Part shown: positions 33,727 to 43,044 of the stretch, piece by piece
How positions within the stretch are numbered: position 1 is the first letter of the stretch
How the letters are laid out: each line of letters starts with the position of its first letter
NCBI GenBank assembly: GCA_020634565.1
Contig: JACKBN010000013.1
Coordinates: 1 to 64,000 of the forward strand
Origin: Ardenticatenaceae bacterium
GTDB lineage: Bacteria > Chloroflexota > Anaerolineae > Promineifilales > Promineifilaceae
Reading direction: 5' to 3'
Length of the DNA stretch: 64,000 bases
Position numbers and translations under genes: made by a program
Notes under the pieces: generated by a model
The model's input: the letters and a program-made list of their open reading frames with translations, nothing else
Databases searched by the model: none
What the model was told of the DNA's origin: nothing

Positions 33727-36447
33727 TTACAACAATCCCAACTCCCGCGCCTTCGCCACTGCTTCGGTGCGGCGGCTGACGTTCAGCTTATCGTAAATGA
33801 GGCGGTTGTGACCCTTCACCGTGCTCAACGCCAGATACAGCCGCTCGGCAATCTCGCGGTTGCTCAAGCCCTCGGCCACCAGCTGCAGAACTTCCAATTC
33901 GCGCTCGCTCAACGGATCGAGCAGCGGCTGTTCGTTGGCAGCCACGGGCTGGCTCACCAGATCCCCCACGCCAGAAGCAGCGAGGAGCTGCGCCACATAC
34001 CTTTTTGGCTCCCAACCCTCTGCCTGCATCGTTTTCAGCAGCATGAGCAGCGGCTCTCCCTCATCCAAAAAGAGGCGCACATAACCAGCCGGTTCGGCCA
34101 ACGCCAACGCATGAGACAAGGTTTCTAGAGCATCGGCACTGTTGCCCTGCGCCTCAAAGGCCAGCGCCTGCTGTATGCGGATTTCGATGGCACTGCCCGT
34201 GCGCCCGCCTGATTCGGCCGCTAAAAGCAACCGCGCCAGCAAATGGTGCGCATCCTGCAAATAATTTTCATCTGGCTCGCTTTTGTCGCGCGCGATGAGC
34301 AGTCGCGCCAGGGTAAGGTGGTCAAATTCGCGCAGGTAGCTCTGTTCGTCATCGGGAGCAAGGTTCTGCTGCTGCGCCCAGGCCGATGCAGCCGCCAGAT
34401 TGCCTTGCAAAATCCACAGCCGCGCCTGCAGCGCCGCAATCGGCCGAATGTCGGGCACCGGCCCACGCACGTACAGTCGCTCAGCCTCCGCCACCAGGTC
34501 CAGCGCACCCGCCAAATCAGCCTGCGCCTCCTGAAGGCGCGCCTGCACCAGACAGTAACGCTGTCGCCAGCGGGGCAGCAGCGCCTGTTCGTTTAAGGTT
34601 TCGCTGGTTTGCAAATGTTCCTTCGCCGCGGCCAGATCGTTTTGTTCGCGGCACAAATCAGCAAGGCCCAGGTGCAAATCGGCCGTACCGCGCAGGGCTG
34701 CACCACCCGCCTCCTGCGCCAGTCGCATAGCGTGCTCATAAATCCTGAACGCTTCAGGCAACTGCCCTTGTGCCAGCCGAATGTCGGCCAAAATGAAGGT
34801 GCCGGTGATGGCGTAGAGCGTGTTGCCCGCTTTTTGGTAGCTGGCCATCGCTTCACTGAAGGCTTTGTACGCTTCCGCCAAATCGCCGCTGGCCATTGTG
34901 GCCAGACCCAGCAGCGCACTTGGCGTGCCGCGCCGGTGATGATCGTCTGCGGGAATGAGTTGGAGGGCTTGCCGTGCGTGCTTTTGCGTGGCGGGCAAAT
35001 CGCCCAGCGCCAGCGCCAGATAAGTGCGCGCCGCGGCCACGGTGGCGGGCAAGGCGGCAAATTGGGCTTCGTCCGCGTAAGCTGGCGGCACTGGCTTGGT
35101 TTGGGCCAGACAGTGTTCGACGGTTTGCAGATGGGATTCGGCCGTTTCCAGTTCACCTTTGTCCAACATGGCCCAGGCACAGCATGCGCTTAGCACGGGC
35201 CGGGCGTGAATCATCTCCGGCGGCAGCTTGTCCACCCAACCAAGCCAGACGGGGGATTCACGATTGCGATCCATGGCGGGCCAGGCTTGCTCGGCTAAAC
35301 CGGCCACGCGCTCAAAGTCCTGGGCGGCCAGAGCATGGCGCACGGCGTCCGCCAGCAAATCGTTGGCTTCGTACCAGCGGCTGGCGCGGTGATGGAGTTC
35401 GTTTAGAGAAACGGGCTGCTCTTTTTGGGCGTGGGCCTGGAGCACGTCGGCGAAGAGATGGTGGTAGCGGTACCATTGCCGCCGGTCGTCCAGATGCACC
35501 ACAAAGAGGTTGCCGCGCTCCAGCGCTTCGAGCAGCTCGCCGCTGTCTGGCTGTTGGGTAACGGCCGTACACAACGCCCCACACAAGCGATCCAAAATGG
35601 AGGTTTGCAGCAAAAATTGGCGCACGTGGGGCGGCTGGCGCTGTAGCACTTCCTCGATGAGATAATCCACCACGTACCGATTATCACCAGCAAATGCGTG
35701 GATGAAACCATGCACATCATCCCGATCTTGCATGGAGAGCGCCGCCAGTTGCAAACCGGCAATCCAGCCTTCGGTGCGCTGCTCTAGTGCGGCAACTTCT
35801 TCTGGAGAAAGGGTGAGGCCCATGAGTTTTTGCAGGAAAACGGCCGTTTCGTCCACCGAAAAGCGCAAATCAGCAGCCCGCAGTTCAGTGAGCTGCCCAC
35901 GCACCCGCAGCCGGGGCAGCGGCAGTTGGGGATCTTCGCGGGTGGTGATGACCAGATGCAGCTGCGGCGGCAGATGATCCAGCAAAAAAGTGAGCGCTTC
36001 GTCAACAGCTGGCTCTTCCACCACGTGATAATCATCCAGCACCAGCAGCAGCCTGTGTGGCACCGCTACCAGATCGTTGAGCAGCACCGTTAGAACGGAT
36101 TCCACAGGCGGCGTGGGGGACGCTTCCAGCATCTCTAAAGCGCGTTGGCCTAGGGTGGGAACGGCCGTTTGCAACGCCGCCACCAGGTACGTCAGAAAAC
36201 GCGTCAGATCAGCATCACGTGCATCCAGCGACAGCCAGGCTGTGGCTAACTCCGCTTCGGCCAGCCAGTTGCCAATGAGCGTTGTTTTGCCAAAACCAGC
36301 CGGGGCGGAAACCAGCGTCAGCTTACGACGAAAAGCAACGCCCGGCCCCAGACAGTTGTTTAACTGTTGAGCCAATCGTGGGCGTGAAACGGCATCCGGT
36401 CTGGATGGGGGAACAAACAGTTTGGTCGCTAAAATCGGGGCAGTCAT
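33727..36447 (-). CDS. LuxR/MalT-type STAND ATPase regulator, paralog 1
   Basis: A 906-residue signal-transduction ATPase and DNA-binding protein. The N-terminal NTPase module has Walker A APAGFGKTTL and Walker B LLLVLDDYHVV. A winged-helix region and about eight TPR-like helical pairs follow (450-800). The C-terminal LuxR helix-turn-helix reads LSERELEVLQLVAEGLSNREIA, read in segments. MalT-like proteins bind a ligand and ATP, oligomerise and activate transcription. I chose ATG 36447 by comparison with paralog 2. It follows the 78-residue gene with almost no spacer, so both are probably one transcript. Confidence 0.88.
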   Translation of the reverse strand: MTAPILATKLFVPPSRPDAVSRPRLAQQLNNCLGPGVAFRRKLTLVSAPAGFGKTTLIGNWLAEAELATAWLSLDARDADLTRFLTYLVAALQTAVPTLGQRALEMLEASPTPPVESVLTVLLNDLVAVPHRLLLVLDDYHVVEEPAVDEALTFLLDHLPPQLHLVITTREDPQLPLPRLRVRGQLTELRAADLRFSVDETAVFLQKLMGLTLSPEEVAALEQRTEGWIAGLQLAALSMQDRDDVHGFIHAFAGDNRYVVDYLIEEVLQRQPPHVRQFLLQTSILDRLCGALCTAVTQQPDSGELLEALERGNLFVVHLDDRRQWYRYHHLFADVLQAHAQKEQPVSLNELHHRASRWYEANDLLADAVRHALAAQDFERVAGLAEQAWPAMDRNRESPVWLGWVDKLPPEMIHARPVLSACCAWAMLDKGELETAESHLQTVEHCLAQTKPVPPAYADEAQFAALPATVAAARTYLALALGDLPATQKHARQALQLIPADDHHRRGTPSALLGLATMASGDLAEAYKAFSEAMASYQKAGNTLYAITGTFILADIRLAQGQLPEAFRIYEHAMRLAQEAGGAALRGTADLHLGLADLCREQNDLAAAKEHLQTSETLNEQALLPRWRQRYCLVQARLQEAQADLAGALDLVAEAERLYVRGPVPDIRPIAALQARLWILQGNLAAASAWAQQQNLAPDDEQSYLREFDHLTLARLLIARDKSEPDENYLQDAHHLLARLLLAAESGGRTGSAIEIRIQQALAFEAQGNSADALETLSHALALAEPAGYVRLFLDEGEPLLMLLKTMQAEGWEPKRYVAQLLAASGVGDLVSQPVAANEQPLLDPLSERELEVLQLVAEGLSNREIAERLYLALSTVKGHNRLIYDKLNVSRRTEAVAKARELGLL

Positions 36448-36452
36448 CAATC

Positions 36453-36689
36453 TCAACTGTTGTGTGATGGTTGCTGAATAGACAGACGCTTCACCGCAAG
36501 GAGCGTCAGGTTAAGATAATGTATTTTGGTCAAGATGCCAAAAAGAGCGGCCTGATCCACAAAATGACCCGTTAAGACCGTCACGCCATTGGCCACATCA
36601 TGCCGGATGGAGCCAGCAAACCAGTCAGACCAGCCCTCTGCCAGCTGACCCTCGATGCAGATTTCGTAGCTGTATGTGTTGTCACTCAT
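36453..36689 (-). CDS. Small protein of an unnamed 70-78-residue family, paralog 2
   Basis: A 78-residue relative of the protein at 29974-30189; shared positions include EGQL/GGQL, W-x-x-WF, LTG-x-x-VDQAAL and an L-L-x-V tail. It lies between a zinc-type dehydrogenase gene (8-base overlap) and the LuxR regulator gene (about 5 bases), so it is translationally linked with both. The family is unnamed to me. A role in sensing or in complex with the regulator is inference. Confidence 0.75.
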   Translation of the reverse strand: MSDNTYSYEICIEGQLAEGWSDWFAGSIRHDVANGVTVLTGHFVDQAALFGILTKIHYLNLTLLAVKRLSIQQPSHNS

Positions 36690-37677
36690 GGTTTTCTGAA
36701 AATGTTAGGACGAGGTTGCCAGTAATACGGCCGTTTTCCAACAATCTATTGGCCTCGATGACCTCTGAAAACGGCAACGTTTTGGCAATGACCGGCTTGA
36801 TTTTGCCCGCCGCCAGCAGGTCAAACAGCGTGGCCCAATCTTTTTTGAACAAATCCGTCCCCAAACGATGAGTGCCGTAACCAACAATTTTCTTGCCGGT
36901 GGGCAGCAAATTACCCAGAAGCAGCTTGCCCACCAGCAGCAAAAAGCGACCAAAGCTTTGCGGGCCACCATAATGAACCAACATGCCGCCCCGCCGCAGC
37001 ACCGCCAGCGCCCGCCCAAAATATTCCTCGCCCATGCCGTTGAACACAAAATCAATGCCGTCTGGCTCCGCTTGCTGCAACAGCTGCACAAAATCCTGTG
37101 TCCGATAATCGATTGGAATCGCCCCGTACTGGTTGAGAATGTGCTGCTTGCTGGACGACGCCAAACCGTACATTTTTAACCCAGCAAGCTGACCCAGCTG
37201 CAAAAAAGCGGTGCCAACTCCGCCGCTGGCTCCCACAATGAGCACTTTGTCGTTTGCTTTCACCTGCGCCACGCGATGTAATATTTGGTAAGCCACTAAA
37301 TAGTTCAGAATGAGCGTAACCGCTGCCACCGGATCTACGGTTTCGGGCACCGGCATCAATTCAGCGGCGTCCCAGTAAAGAACTTCCGCATGGCTGTCAT
37401 AATTGGTGAGTGCCGCCACCCGGTCGCCTACGGCAACGGCCGTAACCTCTGCACCGACCGCCTCAACCGTCCCAATGCAAGTGTAGCCAGGCGTAAATGG
37501 TGTCTTCTTGAGAAACGGCCGATTTCCTACCCGGACCGCCACATCATCCTGACAAACCGGCGTGGCCAACACCCGAATTTGCGCCTCGTTACCGAGCGGT
37601 GCGCGCAATTCTTGTTCTACGATTTCCAACTTTTCTGGACCACCACGTTGTCTAACCAATACTTTTTTGTACTTCAT
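36682..37677 (-). CDS. Zinc-type dehydrogenase / quinone reductase family protein, second copy
   Basis: A 331-residue medium-chain dehydrogenase/reductase with a GroES-like domain (GYTCIGTVEAVGAEV) and the nucleotide loop IVGASGGVGTAFLQ. No zinc-binding cysteines are seen. It is a distant paralog of the gene at 27542-28522, not a recent copy. AAAAAGGAG precedes the ATG. It is coupled to the small protein and LuxR regulator genes downstream. Confidence 0.83.
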   Translation of the reverse strand: MKYKKVLVRQRGGPEKLEIVEQELRAPLGNEAQIRVLATPVCQDDVAVRVGNRPFLKKTPFTPGYTCIGTVEAVGAEVTAVAVGDRVAALTNYDSHAEVLYWDAAELMPVPETVDPVAAVTLILNYLVAYQILHRVAQVKANDKVLIVGASGGVGTAFLQLGQLAGLKMYGLASSSKQHILNQYGAIPIDYRTQDFVQLLQQAEPDGIDFVFNGMGEEYFGRALAVLRRGGMLVHYGGPQSFGRFLLLVGKLLLGNLLPTGKKIVGYGTHRLGTDLFKKDWATLFDLLAAGKIKPVIAKTLPFSEVIEANRLLENGRITGNLVLTFSENHE

Positions 37678-37692
37678 GACAGGCTCCTTTTT

Positions 37693-37726
37693 AAGGTGGA
37701 GCGCAGTTTTTAGTACGCTCCACCTT
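37693..37726 (-). repeat. Hairpin before the second dehydrogenase gene
   Basis: AAGGTGGAGCG and CGCTCCACCTT, perfect over 11 bases with a 12-base loop, directly upstream of the ribosome binding site at 37677 and just after the stop of the preceding gene. Confidence 0.65.
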
Positions 37727-37733
37727 CCTGTTT

Positions 37734-38117
37734 TCAGGAACGGCCGTTGGCCAACAAATAGATGCTCAAAGCCGAAAAAGCCAGAGCCAACAGCGGCACA
37801 ATTTGATGCACGCGCAAGGTAAGGGGCAGCACCAGCTTATCGAAGCTGAGCAGCGAGCCAGACACCACCAGGGCCAGCAGCAGCAAGCCCGTGCCCCAAA
37901 TAAGTGCTGGATGCACAGCCTGCAAGCCCACAACCTGTGCCAAATCGCGAATGTTCAACCCAATCAGGACGATGGTGCCCACCGCAATAATTTTGTGGGC
38001 ACCGAAGACGGCGCTGTTAAGCGGCCGTCCCATTTTGCTCAAGACCACGCCAGAAATAAGCGTCAGTAAAAAGCCGATGCCTGCATAAGCAACTTTTGAA
38101 GAAAGAACCGTACTCAT
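37734..38117 (-). CDS. Small four-helix membrane protein
   Basis: A 127-residue integral membrane protein with four predicted helices and a conserved-looking GAHKIIAVGTIVLI segment. It ends with the motif-derived ANGRS. AAAGGAGAC precedes the ATG. It is the first gene of the dehydrogenase-small protein-LuxR unit. The family was not recognised, though a heme-free cytochrome b561-like fold cannot be excluded. Confidence 0.65.
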   Translation of the reverse strand: MSTVLSSKVAYAGIGFLLTLISGVVLSKMGRPLNSAVFGAHKIIAVGTIVLIGLNIRDLAQVVGLQAVHPALIWGTGLLLLALVVSGSLLSFDKLVLPLTLRVHQIVPLLALAFSALSIYLLANGRS

Positions 38118-38266
38118 TTTTGTCTCCTTTACACTGGAAATTCATCTGTCATTTGATGATGCCAGCATACAGAAGCGCTGATTTTTTGTCTGTGTACTGA
38201 AGTCGTATTTTTTGGGGGATTTGAGCGTACTTAGGTACACCATTTTGGGTAGGGGATGAAGCGAGG

Positions 38267-40960
38267 TTAATCGGCAGGCAGCAAACCAAGTTCGCGGGCG
38301 CGGGCGGCGGCCTGGGTACGGTTATGCACGCCCAGCTTGCCAAAAATGCTGGTGATATGTTTTTTGACGGTGCGCACCGTGATAAAAAGTTTGTCAGCGA
38401 TTGCTTTGTTGGCATCGCCAGCGGCCAGCAGTGCCAATACTTCCATCTCGCGCGGGGTGAGTTGTTCTACCAGCGCGTCAGATGTACTGGAACTTGAGTC
38501 AACTGGATAAGCATCCTCTTCAGCAAAGGCGGCAAGCAGCTTGCGCGCGTACGCTTTTAGCGGAGCGTCTGCTGCTTCGTACGTTAAGATGGCCTGGAGC
38601 AGTGGCACAACGGCCGTTCCCATCTCCAAAAACAGCAGCATGTAATTCTCAGGCATGGCCAGGGCAAGGGCAGTGGCAAACAGTTGCAACGCTTCCACCG
38701 TGATGTTTCCCTCGTTTTGCTTTTGCAGCACCAACGCCTTGAGCAAATAAACTTCAATAAGACGGCCGTTACGCTGGTGGGGTACGGCCGTTTCGGCCAC
38801 CGTCTCTAGCAATTCCAACGCATCTTCCAGCTTGCCCTGCGCCAAAAAGAGACGCGCCACGGTCAGCCTGATAATCTCCAAAACCAGCAGCGGAGGCTGC
38901 TGTGAACCCCCATTTTTGAGCAGCGTCAACCAGGGCTGGGCCACACGCGCCGCTTCCGGCAAATCACCCAGCGCAATGCTGAGCTGAATTTGCCGCGCCG
39001 TGCCGCTGGGATCGACACCCGTCTCCCCCAATTTTGCCAGAGCCGCTGCCGCTGCCGGGTAATCGCCGCGTGCCTGGTGGAGCCGCGCCCAGTAGGTAAA
39101 CCCAAAGGACAACCCTGCCAGCCCCCCTTGCTGACAAAGCTTCATCCCTTGCTCCAGATGGGTAACGGCCGTTTCCAATTCATGCCATTCCAAATAAATA
39201 CTCGCCAGACCAATATGCCCCTGCCCCGCTGGAAAAAACAGCTTCTGCCCCTGTTTTTCACCCATCTCAATGATCGATTGGTAAGTGCGCGCCGCCGCCT
39301 GAAGCTGCCCGTAATCAATTTGGGCCAAGCCCCTGATCATGCTCGTGTGCGCCGCCAGGGTGAGGTTGCCCGCCGCCAGCGACAGGCGCATACATTCCTC
39401 ATAAGCCATCTCGCTGGCAAGGAAAGCGCCTTCCACCCAGTGGGCAACCGCCAACGCCGAATAGGCGCGCGCACGCAGCCCTTGCTCCGCTTGCGGCAGT
39501 CGGGCCAGCGCTTCATCGGCCAGTTGAATCGCGCGCGCCGAATCGCCGGAAAAGGCAACAAAACGGCACAGCATCGCCAACAACTCCACCTGCAGCGCCT
39601 CATTCTCGGGCGAAGGCGGCAAGGCGCGCAGCAACGCCTCTTTTTCGCGCAAAACCTGCGGTGAAAGCGGCACCTTCTCCTGCATCATCTCGATCCAAAG
39701 TTGATAGATGTGCAGGCGCGGATAATGTTGCAAAGTTGCCTGGGGCAAAGCGGAGAGCCAGGTGTGCAAAATGCTTACCTTGCCTGAAAACATCAGGCTG
39801 CGCGCTTCCTGTTCCACGAGTGCGGCCACAAACTCAAAATCGGAGGCCGCCAAACCGTGCTTAATGGCCTCGGCTGACCACCCGCGCTGTGCAAACCAGC
39901 GTGCCGCCCTGCGGTGCAGGTCAGCCACATCCGCCGCAGATGTGGTCTGGCGCAGGCGGGCCTGAAGCAGATCGGCAAAGAGATGATGGTAACGAAACCA
40001 GCGGCCTTCGTTGTCCAAAGGCACAATAAAAATGTTGGCGCGGTGCAGGTTGGTGAGGATGGCTGAACTGTTTGGGTTTTGGGTAACGGCCGTACACAAA
40101 TCTGCCTGTAATCGCTCCAAAACAGACGTTTGCAGCAAAAACAGTTGAACGGCTTCTGGCTGCTTCTGCAAAATTTCTGCCAGCAAATATTCGGCAATAT
40201 ACACATGACTGCCGGTAAACGCTTGAATAAAAGCGGCCAAATCGCGCTGATCTTGCAAGGAGAGCGCCGCCAACTGCAAGCCCGCAATCCAACCTTCGGT
40301 GCGGGCCTCCAACGCGGCGGCATCCGCCGGGGTTACGGTAAGCCCCATTGTCTGGGTGAGGAAAACGGCCGTTTCCTCAGCATCAAAGCGCAAATCCCGG
40401 GCGCGAATTTCATTGAGCTGGTTGCGCGCCCGAAAACGAACCAGCGGCCAGGGCGGATCGATGCGAGTCGCCACAATGAGATGCAGATTGGGTGGCACAT
40501 GCTCTAGCAAAAAGTGCAGGCCATTGTGCACCGCCTCGTTGTGGATAACGTGGTAATCATCCAGAATCAGGAGGAACGGCCGTTCCCACGCCGTCAATTC
40601 ATTGATCAAGAGGGTTGGAATCGTTTCCTCAGGCAGGGGCTGATTCCCGCCAAGCAGTTCCAGCGCAGATTGGCCAACATCCTCGCCAACAGTCTGACAA
40701 GCCGTGATGAAGTAAGTCCAAAAGCGGTCAGGCTCGTTGTCGCCTTCATCCAGGGAAAGCCAGGCCGCTTGCGTGTCACTCTGCGCCACAAAATCGCTGA
40801 GCAGGGTGGTTTTGCCAAACCCAGCGGGACCAGAAACCAGCGTAAAGCTGCCCGGTCGGTTGATGCCAGCGTGAAGTTTTTGCAGGAGAAACGGCCGTGC
40901 CACCCCATTTTCTCGCGCCGGGGGAATATAAAATTTAGTCGCCAGCAGGGGAACATTCAT
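38267..40960 (-). CDS. LuxR/MalT-type STAND ATPase regulator, paralog 2
   Basis: An 897-residue regulator with the same order as paralog 1: Walker A GPAGFGKTTL, Walker B FLLILDDYHVI, helical TPR-like repeats and a C-terminal LuxR HTH (LTPREMEVLALLAAGDANKAIADKL, read in segments). Its N-terminus (MNVPLLATKFYIPP) aligns with that of paralog 1 (MTAPILATKLFVPP), so I used ATG 40960; ATG 40999 is an alternative with 13 more residues. It stands alone between two operons. Ligand and targets are unknown. Confidence 0.88.
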   Translation of the reverse strand: MNVPLLATKFYIPPARENGVARPFLLQKLHAGINRPGSFTLVSGPAGFGKTTLLSDFVAQSDTQAAWLSLDEGDNEPDRFWTYFITACQTVGEDVGQSALELLGGNQPLPEETIPTLLINELTAWERPFLLILDDYHVIHNEAVHNGLHFLLEHVPPNLHLIVATRIDPPWPLVRFRARNQLNEIRARDLRFDAEETAVFLTQTMGLTVTPADAAALEARTEGWIAGLQLAALSLQDQRDLAAFIQAFTGSHVYIAEYLLAEILQKQPEAVQLFLLQTSVLERLQADLCTAVTQNPNSSAILTNLHRANIFIVPLDNEGRWFRYHHLFADLLQARLRQTTSAADVADLHRRAARWFAQRGWSAEAIKHGLAASDFEFVAALVEQEARSLMFSGKVSILHTWLSALPQATLQHYPRLHIYQLWIEMMQEKVPLSPQVLREKEALLRALPPSPENEALQVELLAMLCRFVAFSGDSARAIQLADEALARLPQAEQGLRARAYSALAVAHWVEGAFLASEMAYEECMRLSLAAGNLTLAAHTSMIRGLAQIDYGQLQAAARTYQSIIEMGEKQGQKLFFPAGQGHIGLASIYLEWHELETAVTHLEQGMKLCQQGGLAGLSFGFTYWARLHQARGDYPAAAAALAKLGETGVDPSGTARQIQLSIALGDLPEAARVAQPWLTLLKNGGSQQPPLLVLEIIRLTVARLFLAQGKLEDALELLETVAETAVPHQRNGRLIEVYLLKALVLQKQNEGNITVEALQLFATALALAMPENYMLLFLEMGTAVVPLLQAILTYEAADAPLKAYARKLLAAFAEEDAYPVDSSSSTSDALVEQLTPREMEVLALLAAGDANKAIADKLFITVRTVKKHITSIFGKLGVHNRTQAAARARELGLLPAD

Positions 40961-41149
40961 CAGCTTTGGGGACAGATGCCCGCCACTTTTTTGGTTCATA
41001 TCGCTTCTGCTACCAATGACACACGATTCTTGCCCACGTACTATTTGCTACTCTGTTTGCCTGGCCCGTATTTTAGCACACGTTTTTAAGGTAATTTTGG
41101 ACGGGTCTACGTTTCCCGTAGAGGAAATTGTTCGTGAGTGGTGGCAGCA

Positions 41150-41190
41150 AAAAAACAAAAAGGGATCGAACCTGATTGGTCCGATCCCTT
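41150..41190 (-). terminator. Rho-independent terminator of the secreted 93-residue protein gene
   Basis: On the minus strand AAGGGATCG pairs with CGATCCCTT (the stem extends partly through GGACC/GGTTC) and is followed by TTTTTGTTTTTTT, about 25 bases after the stop at 41215. Confidence 0.88.
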
Positions 41191-41214
41191 CCCAAATATC
41201 AAAAGCAGATAAAG

Positions 41215-41496
41215 CTAATTCTTGATGACCATCGGCAAGTAGATTTGCGTCGCCGCGCCAGCCGTCCAGTAGCCGCTGTTGAGAGCAAAGTTGGCACTGG
41301 TAACGGCCGTTTGCCCAACCCCACTCTGCCCCACCGTCCCAGACACTTCATAACGAGCCGAACTGGCCTCGCCGCCGCCGCTGCCAATCACGTTCCAGCT
41401 CAGGTCAAAATTGGCGGAGGATTGGGCGACAACGGCCGTTCCCACACCCAGCAACAGCAGCAACAACAGGAGAATCGCTAAATGATTTTTTCTCAT
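41215..41496 (-). CDS. Small secreted repeat-type protein with LPMVIKN tail
   Basis: A 93-residue exported protein. The signal peptide is at 1-24 (TAVVAQS). The mature part shows the pattern SSANFDLSWNVIGSGGG, ARYEVSGTVGQ, and FALNSGYW, seen in many bacterial surface proteins as a one-domain beta unit. It ends IYLPMVIKN. AGGAGG lies well before the ATG. It follows the 496-residue secreted protein gene by nine bases and ends in a strong terminator. Confidence 0.8.
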   Translation of the reverse strand: MRKNHLAILLLLLLLLGVGTAVVAQSSANFDLSWNVIGSGGGEASSARYEVSGTVGQSGVGQTAVTSANFALNSGYWTAGAATQIYLPMVIKN

Positions 41497-41505
41497 TTTG
41501 CCCTC

Positions 41506-42996
41506 CTATTGCAACGTAACGTACACGTAAATCATCTCTTGCGTGCCGTCTACAGGTTCCAACGCTTTGCCAAAGACGGTACCAGGAACGGCCGTTTCCA
41601 CGCCGTTCATCTCCATCATAGGGGCCTTTCCAGCCACGCCTGCGGTGCTGCTGGTTGCCAACAAGTCACCTGGCTGCACCGCACTGCTGCTGCCGCCCAA
41701 GGCACTCACGTTCACCTGAGCCGCGCCCTGCACCACCACCAGCACGTACTCCCCTGGAGCGGCATCCCCGTCCGGCGTGGGGTCAATGGTTTCCCAAGCC
41801 ACACCATCGGCGGATTCCAGTGCCGGATCAACCGCGTCGATGTTGAAGCGGCTGTAAACAACCCCAGCAACGGCCGTACTGTTCGCCATATTTACCTTGC
41901 TCACCTGCACCACAGGCTCATCAACGGCCGTAACCAATTCGTTAATGCCGCTGAACACCACCACATCCCCCGGTGACAAAGATTCTGAGCCATTATTCTG
42001 CATCACCTGCATAATCGCCCCAGCCATATTGATGTTCAATGTAAATAGATTATCTGGCGAATAAAAACCGTAATTATTGTCCTCACGATCGGTACGCCCA
42101 GTCATGCCACGATAGGTTTGACTTTGCCCCCAAACACCATAATTCCCATCACTGATGCCATACATACCAGAACCATTGCCACTGGAACCATAGACGCCCC
42201 GGCTGGAACCAATGCCCACGACACCGACAGGGCCTAATGGCTGGCTCAAGCCCGTTACGTTGCCAGCTTCGCCACGCACCGCCATGTTGCCACTGCTTTG
42301 GGCATAGACAGCATAGCCTTGCTCAGACGTAATATACGCACCATGATCATAATGATCCGTGCCGTTGGTATCGACCCGCAGGCCATAACCATCCTGGCTG
42401 GTGAAATATCCACCCCAACTGCTGTCACTCGATCCCCAAACGCCATAACTTAGCTCGCTGTCACCAAACAAACCCGCGCCCCCGTTAGCATCGGCATACA
42501 AAGCCGTACCCGTGGCGGGCGCATAACCAGCTACGATGGCATCGGCAGCACTGATAGAATCACTTTCAATATCCGCTCCAGGGCGCAGGCTGAGGGCGTA
42601 CGGCGCAGGCAAAATCTCTTGCCGCGGCGACAACGTTTCGCCGTCTACAATAATGTTCAGCCAAACCGCCTGCCCATTAAAATCAGATTGATCGACGCCT
42701 AAAATGACGGTAAACAGCCCGCCCGACACCGCCACGCTCATGTCGCCGCTATCCCACAGGGCGGAACCAGCAACGGCCGTATCATAAAGCACAAAACGCA
42801 TCGTGTACGTCCCATTTAAGGGAGCGCCGCCGGGGCTGGTCAGTCGCCCCTGATAGCTAATGCCGCTGGTCACAGCCGCCGTCACGCCAGAGGGTCCTTC
42901 TGGCTGCTGGTTGGGAATCGCGCCCGCGACACCTGCCGCCAGCACCAAAATAACAATCACACCTACAATAAAAGGAAACTTCTTCACTTTCATCAT
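41506..42996 (-). CDS. Secreted tail-fibre-like repeat protein
   Basis: A 496-residue exported protein with a signal peptide (to about 25). The N-terminal domain (ISYQGRLTSPGGAPLNGTYTMRFVLYD, read in segments) is common at the start of bacterial fibre-like proteins. Residues 160-315 carry many short repeats such as YGVWG and GVYGSSGNG, giving a beta-helix or fibre. The C-terminal 170 residues form a separate beta-domain (LSPGDVVVFSG). It is probably a surface adhesin or an inert fibre. The start at 42996 is the second of two adjacent ATGs, with AGGA upstream. Confidence 0.75.
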   Translation of the reverse strand: MMKVKKFPFIVGVIVILVLAAGVAGAIPNQQPEGPSGVTAAVTSGISYQGRLTSPGGAPLNGTYTMRFVLYDTAVAGSALWDSGDMSVAVSGGLFTVILGVDQSDFNGQAVWLNIIVDGETLSPRQEILPAPYALSLRPGADIESDSISAADAIVAGYAPATGTALYADANGGAGLFGDSELSYGVWGSSDSSWGGYFTSQDGYGLRVDTNGTDHYDHGAYITSEQGYAVYAQSSGNMAVRGEAGNVTGLSQPLGPVGVVGIGSSRGVYGSSGNGSGMYGISDGNYGVWGQSQTYRGMTGRTDREDNNYGFYSPDNLFTLNINMAGAIMQVMQNNGSESLSPGDVVVFSGINELVTAVDEPVVQVSKVNMANSTAVAGVVYSRFNIDAVDPALESADGVAWETIDPTPDGDAAPGEYVLVVVQGAAQVNVSALGGSSSAVQPGDLLATSSTAGVAGKAPMMEMNGVETAVPGTVFGKALEPVDGTQEMIYVYVTLQ

Positions 42997-43044
42997 ATTC
43001 ACTACCATCCTTTGCGGTTTTTCCGCTTAGTGCCTGTCCGATTA

